From Arthrobacter sp. OY3WO11 (GTDB lineage: Bacteria > Actinomycetota > Actinomycetes > Actinomycetales > Micrococcaceae), in contig NZ_LWLP01000001.1 in assembly GCF_001641125.1 (NCBI RefSeq), positions 2,092,688 to 2,156,687 on the forward strand: DNA of 64,000 bases, given 5' to 3'. Below the pieces are notes generated by a model, which worked only from the letters and a program-made list of their open reading frames with translations, was not told the DNA's origin and ran no database searches. Within the stretch, counting starts at the first letter, position 1. Each line of letters opens with the position of its first letter. A program made the translations under genes and the position numbers. Below, piece after piece: positions 25,831 to 33,989 of this stretch.

Positions 25831-25833
25831 ATT

Positions 25834-25857
25834 GGAAAGCCTATAGAAAGACTTTCC
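25834..25857. promoter_or_regulatory. Palindromic operator before the winged-helix operon
   Basis: GGAAAG (25834-25839) and CTTTCC (25852-25857), with a nested GAAAG-A-CTTTC palindrome (25846-25856) and TATA between them. It starts 4 bp upstream of the membrane-protein ATG on the minus strand. Its symmetry suits a dimeric winged-helix repressor. A further inverted repeat TCCGTT/AACGGA (25872-25890) lies just beyond. Confidence 0.5.
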
Positions 25858-26039
25858 GATCAGGCAAGTTATCCGTTTTGCCGTAACGGAAGTGTGATTA
25901 GTTCAACCACATTTGATGAAGCTACGAAGATGCGCGCCCTACGTCAGTCCGCAATTCTTACTAAGCCCTGAGTTGTTGCACCTAGGCTAAGCGGGCCGGC
26001 AAGGGGCTCGAGGGCGGTGCCGGTAGTACCCAGCCTCGA

Positions 26040-26210
26040 CTAGGCCGCTCTTTCATCGGAGCTTTGGATCTCCGCACTCTGGACTGCTCGTCTGACGTGG
26101 GCTGGCGGCTGGCGCCGGGCTTTGACCAGAACAATCAGCATGGTCAGGATTGTGACCGTCCAGGCAATCGCGGCGAGGAACACCAGGCCAATTCCCACTA
26201 AGGGGTGCAT
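26040..26210 (-). CDS. Small single-pass membrane protein (56 aa)
   Basis: The frame encodes MHPLVGIGLVFLAAIAWTVT, continuing hydrophobic to about residue 29, then a basic tail KARRQPP and a polar C-terminus ending ERAA. One transmembrane helix with a positive-inside C-terminus is clear. The minus-strand -10 element TAGACT (26222 down to 26217) stands 6 nt before the ATG, the same leaderless arrangement seen at several other genes here, which supports the gene being real. No family recognised. Confidence 0.5.
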   Translation of the reverse strand: MHPLVGIGLVFLAAIAWTVTILTMLIVLVKARRQPPAHVRRAVQSAEIQSSDERAA

Positions 26211-26216
26211 ACCGAA

Positions 26217-26222
26217 AGTCTA
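26217..26222 (-). promoter_or_regulatory. Leaderless -10 element of the 56-aa membrane protein
   Basis: TAGACT on the minus strand, followed by six bases and ATG at 26210. The hexamer is identical to the one before the gene at 2526. No Shine-Dalgarno sequence is present. Confidence 0.45.
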
Positions 26223-26321
26223 GGACCGTGCCGCTTTCATTTTCGGACGCAACTCCGCAGCATCAGAGCCGGAATTTGCCCACGTAGGGACCAGAAGTCA
26301 GCGGACAAGCCTCAGGGCACG

Positions 26322-26352
26322 AAAAAGGTGCGCCCCGTTCGCTGAGCGCACC
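26322..26352 (-). terminator. Rho-independent terminator on the minus strand
   Basis: On the minus strand GGTGCGC (26352-26346) pairs with GCGCACC (26333-26327) around a 12-nt loop and is followed by five T residues (26326-26322). It lies 140 bp after the stop of the membrane protein gene at 26493 and is the clearest intrinsic terminator in the window. Confidence 0.75.
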
Positions 26353-26492
26353 CTCCTCGATTCCCCTCACAGTCGCATCCCCATCCGACTGCAGCCATCA
26401 TAAGCATGCTTAGGATTAAGTTTGCAAGCCCAAGGCCCACACCGCGGCACCGAGGCAGATGGCTCCGAACAGGACGGGGACTGCTCGAGGGC

Positions 26493-26981
26493 TCACGCTT
26501 GCTGCTGGGCGCGATCGGCCTCACGGTCTGTAGGCATGGTCGCCGACGGTGCGGTGCGGTGCCAGATCCAGGCGGAGCGCAGGATAAAGGCGAGGAGCAG
26601 CACCTCGATTGCGATGAGGAAGCCGTAGTGAAGTGCCCAGTCCCAGGACGCCCCTGCCGCGTTGAACACCGTGACGGGGACGTAGAGCGTTGCCACGACG
26701 AGGTTCGTGGGGCGGTTCACCCGGGCGGGCAGCGTCATGGAGAGCATCACCATCAGGGCCGGGATTCCTATGACTACGACGAAAATGGTCATCAACGACG
26801 GGGTGATGCCGAACTCAAAGATGCCGCCACCCCGGATTTGGTCGATGGCGCCGGGCTGGCAGAGGTGGAAGTAGCCGATGTAGATGTAGAAGAACATCAA
26901 GCTGGTCCAGGCGGCGGCGAGCTCGGCTTGCACCGGGATCCGCCGGTCTTCCAGTGCGGTGGGGGTTTGACGTGCTCTCAT
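26493..26981 (-). CDS. DUF6326-like four-helix membrane protein
   Basis: A 162-residue membrane protein with hydrophobic segments near 24-42, 62-82, 93-110 and 118-140. FFYIYIGYFHLCQPG near the first helix and VNRPTNLVVATLYVPVT between helices resemble DUF6326-type proteins as I recall them. The ATG at 26981 has GGAG 6 nt upstream; the open frame extends further upstream without a better start. Function unknown. It is followed by an intrinsic terminator. Confidence 0.65.
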   Translation of the reverse strand: MRARQTPTALEDRRIPVQAELAAAWTSLMFFYIYIGYFHLCQPGAIDQIRGGGIFEFGITPSLMTIFVVVIGIPALMVMLSMTLPARVNRPTNLVVATLYVPVTVFNAAGASWDWALHYGFLIAIEVLLLAFILRSAWIWHRTAPSATMPTDREADRAQQQA

Positions 26982-27361
26982 CCTGGGCTCCGTTGTTGTC
27001 GTGAGGATCGGTAGTTCCACGATCGCTAAGCCCGGCGGTGGGCACATCGGCCCGGAGTCGATCACCAGCTCAGCAGCAGCCCCCAAGCCGGCAGCCCGAG
27101 CAGCCAGCCACCGGCCAAAAAACCGAGGTCGTCTTGCAGTCGAGCATGTCTGCCCAGCGTTTCCGGCCTTGCTGGAGCGCGGTGCCGGTTGGCTGGGAAG
27201 CGATGGCGTCCAGGTAGGAAGCAGGCAGCATGACTTCTGCGATGGATGAGTTATCAGGCCACGAGCAGTCCGTGCCGCGAGTCCCGGCGTAGAGGTGATC
27301 GAAGTGCCGGCGGCTGAGCCCGTTGTCAATGGTGGGGGACTTTGGATGGTTTGATTAGTCG
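26982..27361. other. Intergenic region without a recognised gene
   Basis: About 380 bases between two divergently oriented genes. Short frames exist on both strands but none has a recognisable motif or a convincing ribosome site. Base composition appears lower in GC than the flanks towards 27330-27360 (TGGTTTGATTAG), where the promoter of the plus-strand gene should lie. Confidence 0.4.
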
Positions 27362-28114
27362 GTGCTTCGTCTCAGACGCCTCGTTGTCCTTGTCCTGTTC
27401 GCGGTTTGCGCCACCACCGCGTCCTTGTTCTGGGCACTTGGGCAATCTGCCGCGGACGCTCGTGCTGCCTTTTCTCCTCCGCCGCAGGCGGAAGTTGAGC
27501 TCGAAATGCTGTCCTCCGGTATGACCACCGCTGTGAACGTGACCAGAAACCCGGATGCTGATTGGGTGATCCGGGCTGCAGGGCATACCGGAATCCCTGA
27601 GCGCGCGCTGCGGGCGTATGTTGCCGCGGCTGTGACCGTGAATGCTACTGTCCCGACGTGCGGGATCGGTTGGAACACGGTGGCGGCAGTGGGTTTCGTT
27701 GAAACAGCCCACGGGACGTACGGCGGCGGTAGCCTCACCGCTTCGGGGCTAGGGAGCCGCCCGGTTATAGGCCCGGTTCTCAACGGTGCCGGGTTCGCCG
27801 CCATCGCGGACACGGACGCAGGTGTCCTGGATGGGGATGCCCGCTGGGACCGTGCTGTGGGACCGATGCAGTTCATTCCTTCCACGTGGAAGCTCGTAGG
27901 GCGGGACGGGAACGGGGACGGAACGGCGGATCCCTTCAACATCGACGATGCCGCCCTTAGTGCGGCGATTTATCTGTGTTCCGGCGGCCGGGACCTCACA
28001 ACCGCGGACGGGTGGACCGGCGCGATCTACGCCTACAACCAGTCCGATGCTTATATCCGGCAAGTGCGTGATGAGGCCAGGGCGTACGCCGCGAAGGCAG
28101 GCGCCGCGGGATGA
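27362..28114 (+). CDS. Secreted lytic transglycosylase-like protein
   Basis: A 250-residue exported protein: N-terminal hydrophobic segment (residues 6-27) acting as signal peptide or anchor, then an SLT-like domain. The motif VAAVGFVETAHGTYGG holds the expected catalytic glutamate, and VGPMQFIPSTWKLVGRDGNG with DPFNIDDAALSAAIYLC and AIYAYNQSDAYI are typical of murein lytic transglycosylases. It should cleave the glycan strands of peptidoglycan outside the membrane. The GTG start at 27362 lacks a clear Shine-Dalgarno and may be leaderless. It converges on the GH32 gene with a strong hairpin between them. Confidence 0.85.
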   Translation: MLRLRRLVVLVLFAVCATTASLFWALGQSAADARAAFSPPPQAEVELEMLSSGMTTAVNVTRNPDADWVIRAAGHTGIPERALRAYVAAAVTVNATVPTCGIGWNTVAAVGFVETAHGTYGGGSLTASGLGSRPVIGPVLNGAGFAAIADTDAGVLDGDARWDRAVGPMQFIPSTWKLVGRDGNGDGTADPFNIDDAALSAAIYLCSGGRDLTTADGWTGAIYAYNQSDAYIRQVRDEARAYAAKAGAAG

Positions 28115-28233
28115 GCCCCACTTTTAGGTAGCCATGCTCCCTTGCGTAACGCGGAACGTTGGATCTCTTCGCAGGCGGCAGCAGGAGGCCCAGAGAGTGC
28201 GTGACGCGCCGACGTGCAGCCGCCCATTAAAGA

Positions 28234-28269
28234 CCCGTGCCGGCCATCCTGTGGATGACCGGCACCGGG
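28234..28269. terminator. Bidirectional hairpin between convergent genes
   Basis: GTGCCGG (28237-28243) pairs with CCGGCAC (28259-28265); the stem extends outward with CCC/GGG across a single bulge and inward with ATCC/GGAT. It sits between the transglycosylase (ends 28114) and the GH32 gene (ends 28317 on the minus strand) and should stop transcription from both sides. Confidence 0.65.
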
Positions 28270-28316
28270 CAGCCTCGATGCTGCTGTAAGAGCTGGTGGT
28301 GGTGTTCTGCCCCGGT

Positions 28317-29873
28317 TCAGGGAAAGAGGCTCCGGGTACAGTCAAAAATGTCGGCCATGGTCCAGGCGTCGAGGGAGAGCACCTCTGCCGTTCCTTTGGC
28401 AGCGAGGCTCACGTGGCCCCTGCCCAGGGTGGGGTAGACGCGGGCAGTGAGCGCTATCCCGTTGGCAAAAATTTCGACGGCGGACCGGTCCAGGATGACG
28501 CGCAGGTGCACCCGCCCGTCGGGCATGGGGACGGGTCCGGACTTGTCTTCCGCATCAACGGCTGGATCAAGGCTGCTTTGGGTGCGGTCCAGGCGGAGTG
28601 TGCCATCGCCGGCGCCGTCAGCCGCCCTGCGCAGCTCGATGACCGTTTCCTCGGCGGGGCTGCCGGAGGTGCCCCGGCCAGTGGAGCCCAGTACACCGAG
28701 CCGCAGCAGTGCGCCCGGTGCCAGTTGGAGCTCCAGTTCGAGGTCGAGTTGGGTGCCGGACAGGCCGGTTTCCAAGGGTTCCAACAAACCGCTCAGCACC
28801 TGTCCGGGCAGGCGGGTGTGGTCACGGCGCAGTTTCTTGATTTCCGGTACGGGTGCGAAGCGGAGGGTCCCGTCCTCCGCCGCAGTGACGGTTCGCGGCA
28901 GGCTCATCACCCCTGACCAGCCGGCCTCCACCATTGCGGCATCGCTTCGGCCTTCCTGCATCCAGCCGAACATGACACGCCGGCCGGACTCATCCTGGAA
29001 CGATTGCGGTGCGTAGAAGAAGCGGCCGCCGTAGTCGAGCCGGTGCAAGGCCGCCGGCTCGAAGCTGTCCCCGGCGTACCGGCCGGTCCAGTACAGCGGG
29101 TGGCGGGTGTCGCCGTCGTTCCATGCGGAGAAGACCAGCACATCCGGTGAGCCGTCAGAAGGTGTGGACCCCAGCGAACCCTGTCCCGCCCGGAAAAGGT
29201 CCACGCATTCCCACATGGTCCCCGTCCAGTCAGTGTCCGCAGGATCACCCTGCGAGGCATCGCCGATGAACAAAGGCCCGATGTAGTCCCAGGACCGCAG
29301 GTCCGCTGACTCGTACAGGAACGCCGTACCGCCGCGCTGGCGGATGCCCGAACCCACCAGCTGCCGCCACTTGGTTCCTTCACGCCAGACGCAGTGATCG
29401 CGGTACGCCGTGATGTCTACTCCAGCCGGCGGCGCTGCGATCACGGGATTTGCCGGGTCCTTGGTCCAGTTCAGAAGGTCAGGGGATCCTACGGCGACGC
29501 AGGGCAGCTCCTTGCCTTCGAGACGCCCCGAATACACCAGGGTGGGCGTGCCGCCGTCGTTCACCAGCACCCCTGACCAGCAGCCCTCGGCGTCCGGTCC
29601 TGCGGACGGTTCCAAGGCAACGGGCTGGTCCGTCCAGGTGACCATGTCCGTGCTGGTGGCGTGGCCCCACTGGATGCGGTGGTGGAACGCGCCCTCCGGG
29701 TTGTACTGGTAGAAGAGGTGGTAAGTGCCGTTCCATTGGCAGACGCCGTTGGGATCATTGAGCCAACCGGCCGGTGACACGAAATGGAAACGTGGCCGGA
29801 GCGGGTCGGCTTCGGCCCGGGCAACCAACTCATCCCTTGGAACGGTTGCGAGCGGGTGGGTCAGTCCAGTCAT
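28317..29873 (-). CDS. GH32 beta-fructosidase (sucrose/fructan hydrolase)
   Basis: A 518-residue family 32 glycoside hydrolase. The nucleophile is D40 in WLNDPNG and the acid/base glutamate is in GTMWECVDLF; the middle motif reads AYRDHCVW instead of the usual RDP, a variant I associate with actinobacterial members. A C-terminal beta-sandwich follows from about residue 360. No signal peptide, so it acts on imported sugar in the cytoplasm. ATG 29873 is chosen because it overlaps the ABC ATPase stop by 4 nt. It is the last gene of the LacI-ABC operon, pointing to uptake and hydrolysis of beta-fructosides. Confidence 0.9.
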   Translation of the reverse strand: MTGLTHPLATVPRDELVARAEADPLRPRFHFVSPAGWLNDPNGVCQWNGTYHLFYQYNPEGAFHHRIQWGHATSTDMVTWTDQPVALEPSAGPDAEGCWSGVLVNDGGTPTLVYSGRLEGKELPCVAVGSPDLLNWTKDPANPVIAAPPAGVDITAYRDHCVWREGTKWRQLVGSGIRQRGGTAFLYESADLRSWDYIGPLFIGDASQGDPADTDWTGTMWECVDLFRAGQGSLGSTPSDGSPDVLVFSAWNDGDTRHPLYWTGRYAGDSFEPAALHRLDYGGRFFYAPQSFQDESGRRVMFGWMQEGRSDAAMVEAGWSGVMSLPRTVTAAEDGTLRFAPVPEIKKLRRDHTRLPGQVLSGLLEPLETGLSGTQLDLELELQLAPGALLRLGVLGSTGRGTSGSPAEETVIELRRAADGAGDGTLRLDRTQSSLDPAVDAEDKSGPVPMPDGRVHLRVILDRSAVEIFANGIALTARVYPTLGRGHVSLAAKGTAEVLSLDAWTMADIFDCTRSLFP

Positions 29874-30964
29874 GCGGAAGCCTCTTCTTGAACGTTCGAC
29901 GCCGGGCGGCTGGGTTGGCTTGGTTCGCCCGCCAGGGCATGGCCGGCGGCGCCGGCCCACGGCCGGTAGAGGTGGCAGCGCACCCAGTGCCGGTTTTCGG
30001 GGTCCCCAACCTGGTGGCGCACGGGTTCATCGGCTGAACAGGCCTGGTTCGGGTCGCCGTCGAAAGCGCACGTGGTCGAAGCCATTACCGCCTGCCGCAG
30101 TTCGGCCCGGCGGACGGGATCGTACGAGCCTGCCCGTGCGGGGTCCGGGACAGCCGAGACCAGGAGTCGCGTGTAGGGGTGTGCGGGATTGGACAGCAGG
30201 TCCAGGGACTCGCCTTCCTCAACGAGTTCACCGGCGAACATGACTGCCGTCCGGTCGGCCAGGTAGCGGGCGGACGCGAGGTCGTGGGTGATGTAGAGCA
30301 TGGAGATGCCCTGCTCGTCACGGAGCTTGCGCATCAGGTTCAGCACACCGATCCGGACCGAAACATCAAGCATGGAGGTGGGCTCGTCCGCCAGGATGAC
30401 TTGAGGTTCCACAGCGAGGGCCCGCGCAATCGCAACGCGTTGGCGCTGACCGCCGGAAAGCTCGTGCGGATACGAGTTCAGCATGTCAGCCTGCAGGCCA
30501 ACGGTGGTCATGAGCTCTTCGAGCCGCCGCACGGTCTCCTCCGCGGAACCGCCGCCCTTGCCGTGGATCGCCAGCGAACGCCGCAGGAAATGCTCGATCC
30601 TGTGGGCCGGGTTCAGCGAACCGAAGGGGTCCTGGAAGACCATCTGCAGCTGGGACCGGAACGCACGCGACGCCTGGAACCGATCGCGCTTGAGGATGTC
30701 GACGCCGTCGATCAGGATCGCGCCGCTGCTTGGCTTCTCAAGCCGGGCAACGCAGCGGGCCAAGGTGCTCTTGCCGGAACCGGACTCTCCCACAAGCGCG
30801 ACGATTTCGCCGCGGTTGATGGTCAGGTCCACGCCGTGCAGGGCGCGGACTGAGTCGCGGGAGAACAGCCCTCCAATGGGGAACGATTTGCCGAGGCCAC
30901 GGATTTCAAGGGCGGGGGTGCGTGTGGTGGACGCAGCCACCGGGGATGTCAGGGAGTGGCTCAT
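29870..30964 (-). CDS. ABC transporter ATP-binding protein, OppF/DppF type
   Basis: Second ATPase of the Opp-type importer, 364 residues. Walker A GESGSGKST, signature LSGGQRQR, Walker B VILADEPTSMLD and the switch LYITHD are present, followed by an OppC-type C-terminal extension with the CAFDGDPNQAC and WVRCHLY cysteine-containing segment common to this group. The start overlaps the preceding ATPase gene by 4 nt. Although the family usually moves peptides, the GH32 gene and LacI regulator in the same operon argue for an oligosaccharide, probably a fructo-oligosaccharide. Confidence 0.88.
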   Translation of the reverse strand: MSHSLTSPVAASTTRTPALEIRGLGKSFPIGGLFSRDSVRALHGVDLTINRGEIVALVGESGSGKSTLARCVARLEKPSSGAILIDGVDILKRDRFQASRAFRSQLQMVFQDPFGSLNPAHRIEHFLRRSLAIHGKGGGSAEETVRRLEELMTTVGLQADMLNSYPHELSGGQRQRVAIARALAVEPQVILADEPTSMLDVSVRIGVLNLMRKLRDEQGISMLYITHDLASARYLADRTAVMFAGELVEEGESLDLLSNPAHPYTRLLVSAVPDPARAGSYDPVRRAELRQAVMASTTCAFDGDPNQACSADEPVRHQVGDPENRHWVRCHLYRPWAGAAGHALAGEPSQPSRPASNVQEEASA

Positions 30965-31923
30965 CGTGCGGCTCCTGCCAGGTCTGCGGAATCAATCACT
31001 GGAGCGTCGGCACCAAGCGGAGCCACGAAGTGGCCGGGTGCCGCCTCGGTGAGGTCCGGGATGTTACGGAACTTCACGCCGTCGGGCAGTCCCGTCAGCG
31101 GTACCCGCGGGCCGGTGAGCGGCGGGAATGCGCCCATCAGCGCCTGGGTGTAGGGGTGGCGGGGGTTGGTGTAGACGTCCTGCGCTTTTGCAGTCTCCAC
31201 GATCCTGCCGCCGTACATCACGGCCATCCGGTGCGAGAGTTCCACCATGAGTGACATGTCGTGCGTGATGAACAGGACAGAGAAGCCGAGCTCGCGCTGG
31301 AGGTCCTTGATCTGGGCCATGATCTCCTGCTGTACCACCACGTCCAGCGCGGTGGTGGGTTCGTCCAGGATCAGGAGTGACGGCTTGAGCGCCACGGCCA
31401 TAGCAATCACTGCACGCTGACGCATGCCGCCCGAGAGCTGGTGCGGGTAGGACTTGAGGCGTGCGGGGTCTATCCTCACCAGTTCCAGCAGTTCACCGGC
31501 GCGCCGGAGGGACTCCTTGCGGGAGTAGCCGGCGTGGGTGGTGAAGATGTCCACGATCTGTTCGCCGATGGTCAGCACGGGGTTAAGCGAGTTCATGGCT
31601 GACTGGAAGACCATGGCCACGTCCTGCCAGCGGAAGCGCCGCAGCTCCTCCGGGCTCATGGCCAGGACGTCCTTGCCGCCAAAGGAAATGCTGCCGCCTG
31701 CGATCTTCGCGGGATCCTTGAGCAGCCGCATGATCGAGTTGGCAATGGTCGATTTTCCGCAGCCTGATTCCCCTGCGAGCCCGAACACCTCACCGGTGCC
31801 GATGCTGAAGGAAACGCGGTCCACGGCGGTGGTGGAGCGGGTGTCGCCGATGTACTTGACGGTGAGGTCCTTGACGTCCAGGACGGGTTCGTGGGAGCCG
31901 AAGGACACTTGGGAGATGGTCAT
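30961..31923 (-). CDS. ABC transporter ATP-binding protein, OppD/DppD type
   Basis: First ATPase of the Opp-type importer, 320 residues. Walker A GESGCGKST, signature LSGGMRQR, Walker B LILDEPTTALD and switch FITHD are all visible, with a C-terminal oligopeptide-type domain including NPRHPYTQALMGAFP. Longer in-frame starts exist, but ATG 31923 is chosen: a GGAG ribosome site lies about 8 nt upstream and the ATG overlaps the permease stop by 4 nt. It pairs with the ATPase encoded just downstream to form a heterodimer. Confidence 0.88.
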   Translation of the reverse strand: MTISQVSFGSHEPVLDVKDLTVKYIGDTRSTTAVDRVSFSIGTGEVFGLAGESGCGKSTIANSIMRLLKDPAKIAGGSISFGGKDVLAMSPEELRRFRWQDVAMVFQSAMNSLNPVLTIGEQIVDIFTTHAGYSRKESLRRAGELLELVRIDPARLKSYPHQLSGGMRQRAVIAMAVALKPSLLILDEPTTALDVVVQQEIMAQIKDLQRELGFSVLFITHDMSLMVELSHRMAVMYGGRIVETAKAQDVYTNPRHPYTQALMGAFPPLTGPRVPLTGLPDGVKFRNIPDLTEAAPGHFVAPLGADAPVIDSADLAGAAR

Positions 31924-32858
31924 TTTGAGGCGCTCCTTTCGGTATCTTTGGGGGTTTTGATCTTCCGCAGGCGCGGGTTGGTGACCTCGTCCACGGCGTA
32001 GTTGATGAGGGCCAGGGCGAAGGCGACCAGTGCGATGCAGACGCCCGAGGGAACGAACACCCACCAGCTGCCGGTCAGCAGGGCGCCTTCGTTGCCTGCC
32101 CAGAAGAGGTTGTTGCCCCACGAGACCGTGCTGGCGTCGCCCAGGCCCAGGAACTCCAGGCCGGCTTGGGCGCCGATGCCGTAAATGACACAGGCCAGCA
32201 GGGTGCCCATGACGATCGAGGCCATGTTGGGCAGGATTTCGCGGAACATGATCCGGCCGGCCCGTTCGCCGGACACTACGGCCGCGGCCACAAAGTCCTT
32301 GGAGCGGATGGACAGGGCCTGTGAGCGCAGGACGCGTGCTGAGCCTGCCCAGCCGGTGACCACGAGGACAAGAATCACAGTGCCCAGCCCCGGAGGGAGG
32401 AACGCGGCCAGGATGACCAGCAGCGGCAGGCCGGGAAGGAGCAGGAAGACGTTGGTTACCAGGGACAGTGCTTCGTCGATGAACTTGCCGAAGTACGCCG
32501 AGGCAAGTCCCACCAGGATGCCGACGAAGGTGGACGCGAAGCCCACGGTGAGCCCCACGAAGAGGGAACTCCGGGAGCCGTGGACGGTCAGGGCGAGCAC
32601 GTCCTGACCCTTGGCTGTAGTTCCCAGCCAGTGCTCGGCTGATGGTTCCAGGGAGGCCATGGCGGTGATCCGCGTCGGGTCGCCGGGGAAAAGCACCGGT
32701 GCCAGCAGGGCAAGTGCGATGAAGACCAGCATCACGGCCATGCCCGTCAGGGCTTTTTTGTTGGTGAGGAGGCCGTGGACGAAGCTGCGGTTGGGCTTGC
32801 GGACAGCTGGGGTTTTGTCGGCCGTTTTACCGGGTTGCTGCAGGATTGCGGTTGTCAT
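31920..32858 (-). CDS. ABC transporter permease, DppC/OppC type
   Basis: A 312-residue permease with a basic N-terminal tail, a first hydrophobic segment near residue 38-55 and about five more. The family loop VVSGERAGRIMFREILPNMASIV, which contacts the ATPase, is present. It lies 11 nt downstream of the DppB-type permease gene and overlaps the ATPase gene. It forms the membrane channel together with that permease. Confidence 0.88.
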   Translation of the reverse strand: MTTAILQQPGKTADKTPAVRKPNRSFVHGLLTNKKALTGMAVMLVFIALALLAPVLFPGDPTRITAMASLEPSAEHWLGTTAKGQDVLALTVHGSRSSLFVGLTVGFASTFVGILVGLASAYFGKFIDEALSLVTNVFLLLPGLPLLVILAAFLPPGLGTVILVLVVTGWAGSARVLRSQALSIRSKDFVAAAVVSGERAGRIMFREILPNMASIVMGTLLACVIYGIGAQAGLEFLGLGDASTVSWGNNLFWAGNEGALLTGSWWVFVPSGVCIALVAFALALINYAVDEVTNPRLRKIKTPKDTERSASK

Positions 32859-32869
32859 GATCCCTCCCT

Positions 32870-33847
32870 CTAGTTGCTGCGCACGCGCGGGTCAAGGCGG
32901 ACGTAGAGGATGTCCACCAGGAAGTTGGCCAGCAGCACGGCGGCGGTGATGGTCAGGAACAGGCCCTGCATGAGCGGGTAGTCGAGGCCCTGGACGGCGT
33001 TGAGGAGTTGGTAGCCGACACCGGGGTAGGCGAACACCACCTCGGTGAGCAGCGCACCGCCCACCACGAACCCCAGTCCCATGCCGAAGCTTGTAACCGA
33101 GGGGAGCATGGCGTTGCGTGCTGCGTAGCGGAGCATGATGCGGCCCGGGCGGAGCCCCTTGGCTTCGGCCATGGTGATGTAGTCCTCGGAGTTGGTGGCG
33201 ATCATGGTGTTCCGCATGCCCAGCATCCAGCCGCCGATGGAGACCAGCACGATGGTCAGGGCCGGAAGCACCAGGTGGGCGCCGACGTCGCCGATGAACT
33301 CCCACGTGAACCCGGGCTCCAGGCCGGCGGTGAAGGCGTGGCGGATGGGGAACCAGTTCAGTACTACGCCGAAAAGGTACAGGGCGCCCATGGCGAGCCA
33401 GAAGTAGGGGAACGAGCCGATGAATACGAGCAGCGGCGGAAGCGCGGAGTCGATCGCGCCGCCGCGCCGCCAGGCGGCAAGGACGCCCAGCAGGTTACCC
33501 ACGACGGCGGCAATCACCAGTGCGGTTCCGCCGAGCAGGAGGGTCCAGCCGATCTGGGACGAGATGACCTCGGTGACCGGGGTGGGGAACCGGGAAATGG
33601 AGACGCCCATCTGTCCGGTGAAGATGTTTGTCATGTAGCCGATGTACTGCTCCCAGAGGGGCCGGTCATCAACACCCAGCAGCTTGCGCAGGGCCTCGAT
33701 CTGTTCGGGCTGCATTCTGTCCTGGGAGCGGGCAAACATGCGGGAGACGGGGTCCCCGGGCATGAAGCGCGGGAGCAGGAAATTCAGGGTGATGGATGCC
33801 CAGAAGGCGATCAGGTAGAAACCCAGGCGGCGCAGGATGAAGCGCAC
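32870..33847 (-). CDS. ABC transporter permease, DppB/OppB type
   Basis: A 325-residue permease with an N-terminal helix (FYLIAFWASITLNFLLPRFM), the periplasmic stretch MPGDPVSRMFARSQD typical of DppB-like proteins, and the cytoplasmic EAKGLRPGRIMLRYAARNAM loop. About six transmembrane segments. It begins the membrane part of the transporter; the binding-protein gene lies upstream across a 142-bp gap that holds a strong hairpin. Confidence 0.88.
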   Translation of the reverse strand: MRFILRRLGFYLIAFWASITLNFLLPRFMPGDPVSRMFARSQDRMQPEQIEALRKLLGVDDRPLWEQYIGYMTNIFTGQMGVSISRFPTPVTEVISSQIGWTLLLGGTALVIAAVVGNLLGVLAAWRRGGAIDSALPPLLVFIGSFPYFWLAMGALYLFGVVLNWFPIRHAFTAGLEPGFTWEFIGDVGAHLVLPALTIVLVSIGGWMLGMRNTMIATNSEDYITMAEAKGLRPGRIMLRYAARNAMLPSVTSFGMGLGFVVGGALLTEVVFAYPGVGYQLLNAVQGLDYPLMQGLFLTITAAVLLANFLVDILYVRLDPRVRSN

Positions 33848-33886
33848 GGTTTCCCTCCATTCGGGAATTACGGAAAAGTTTGGGGG

Positions 33887-33913
33887 CTGGCCGCCGGATG
33901 ATCCGGCGGCCAG
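33887..33913 (-). terminator. Intra-operon hairpin after the binding-protein gene
   Basis: CTGGCCGCCGGAT (33887-33899) and its exact complement (33901-33913) form a 27-nt perfect palindrome centred on one base. It lies between the binding-protein gene and the permease genes. It would probably stabilise the upstream transcript or terminate part of it, giving more binding protein than permease. A poor T tract (CAAACTTTTC) follows on the minus strand. Confidence 0.6.
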
Positions 33914-33989
33914 CAGTGGTGCGTGATGGGCCCACGCCGCCGCGGGTTCCCTGGCCGAAGCGGAGCGAGGCTAGGGAGGCGGTGGGGAG

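Noticed and set aside
26982..27329. Continuation of the minus-strand frame upstream of the DUF6326-like gene
   Set aside because: The frame is open but lacks recognisable sequence, and the ATG at 26981 has a well-spaced GGAG.
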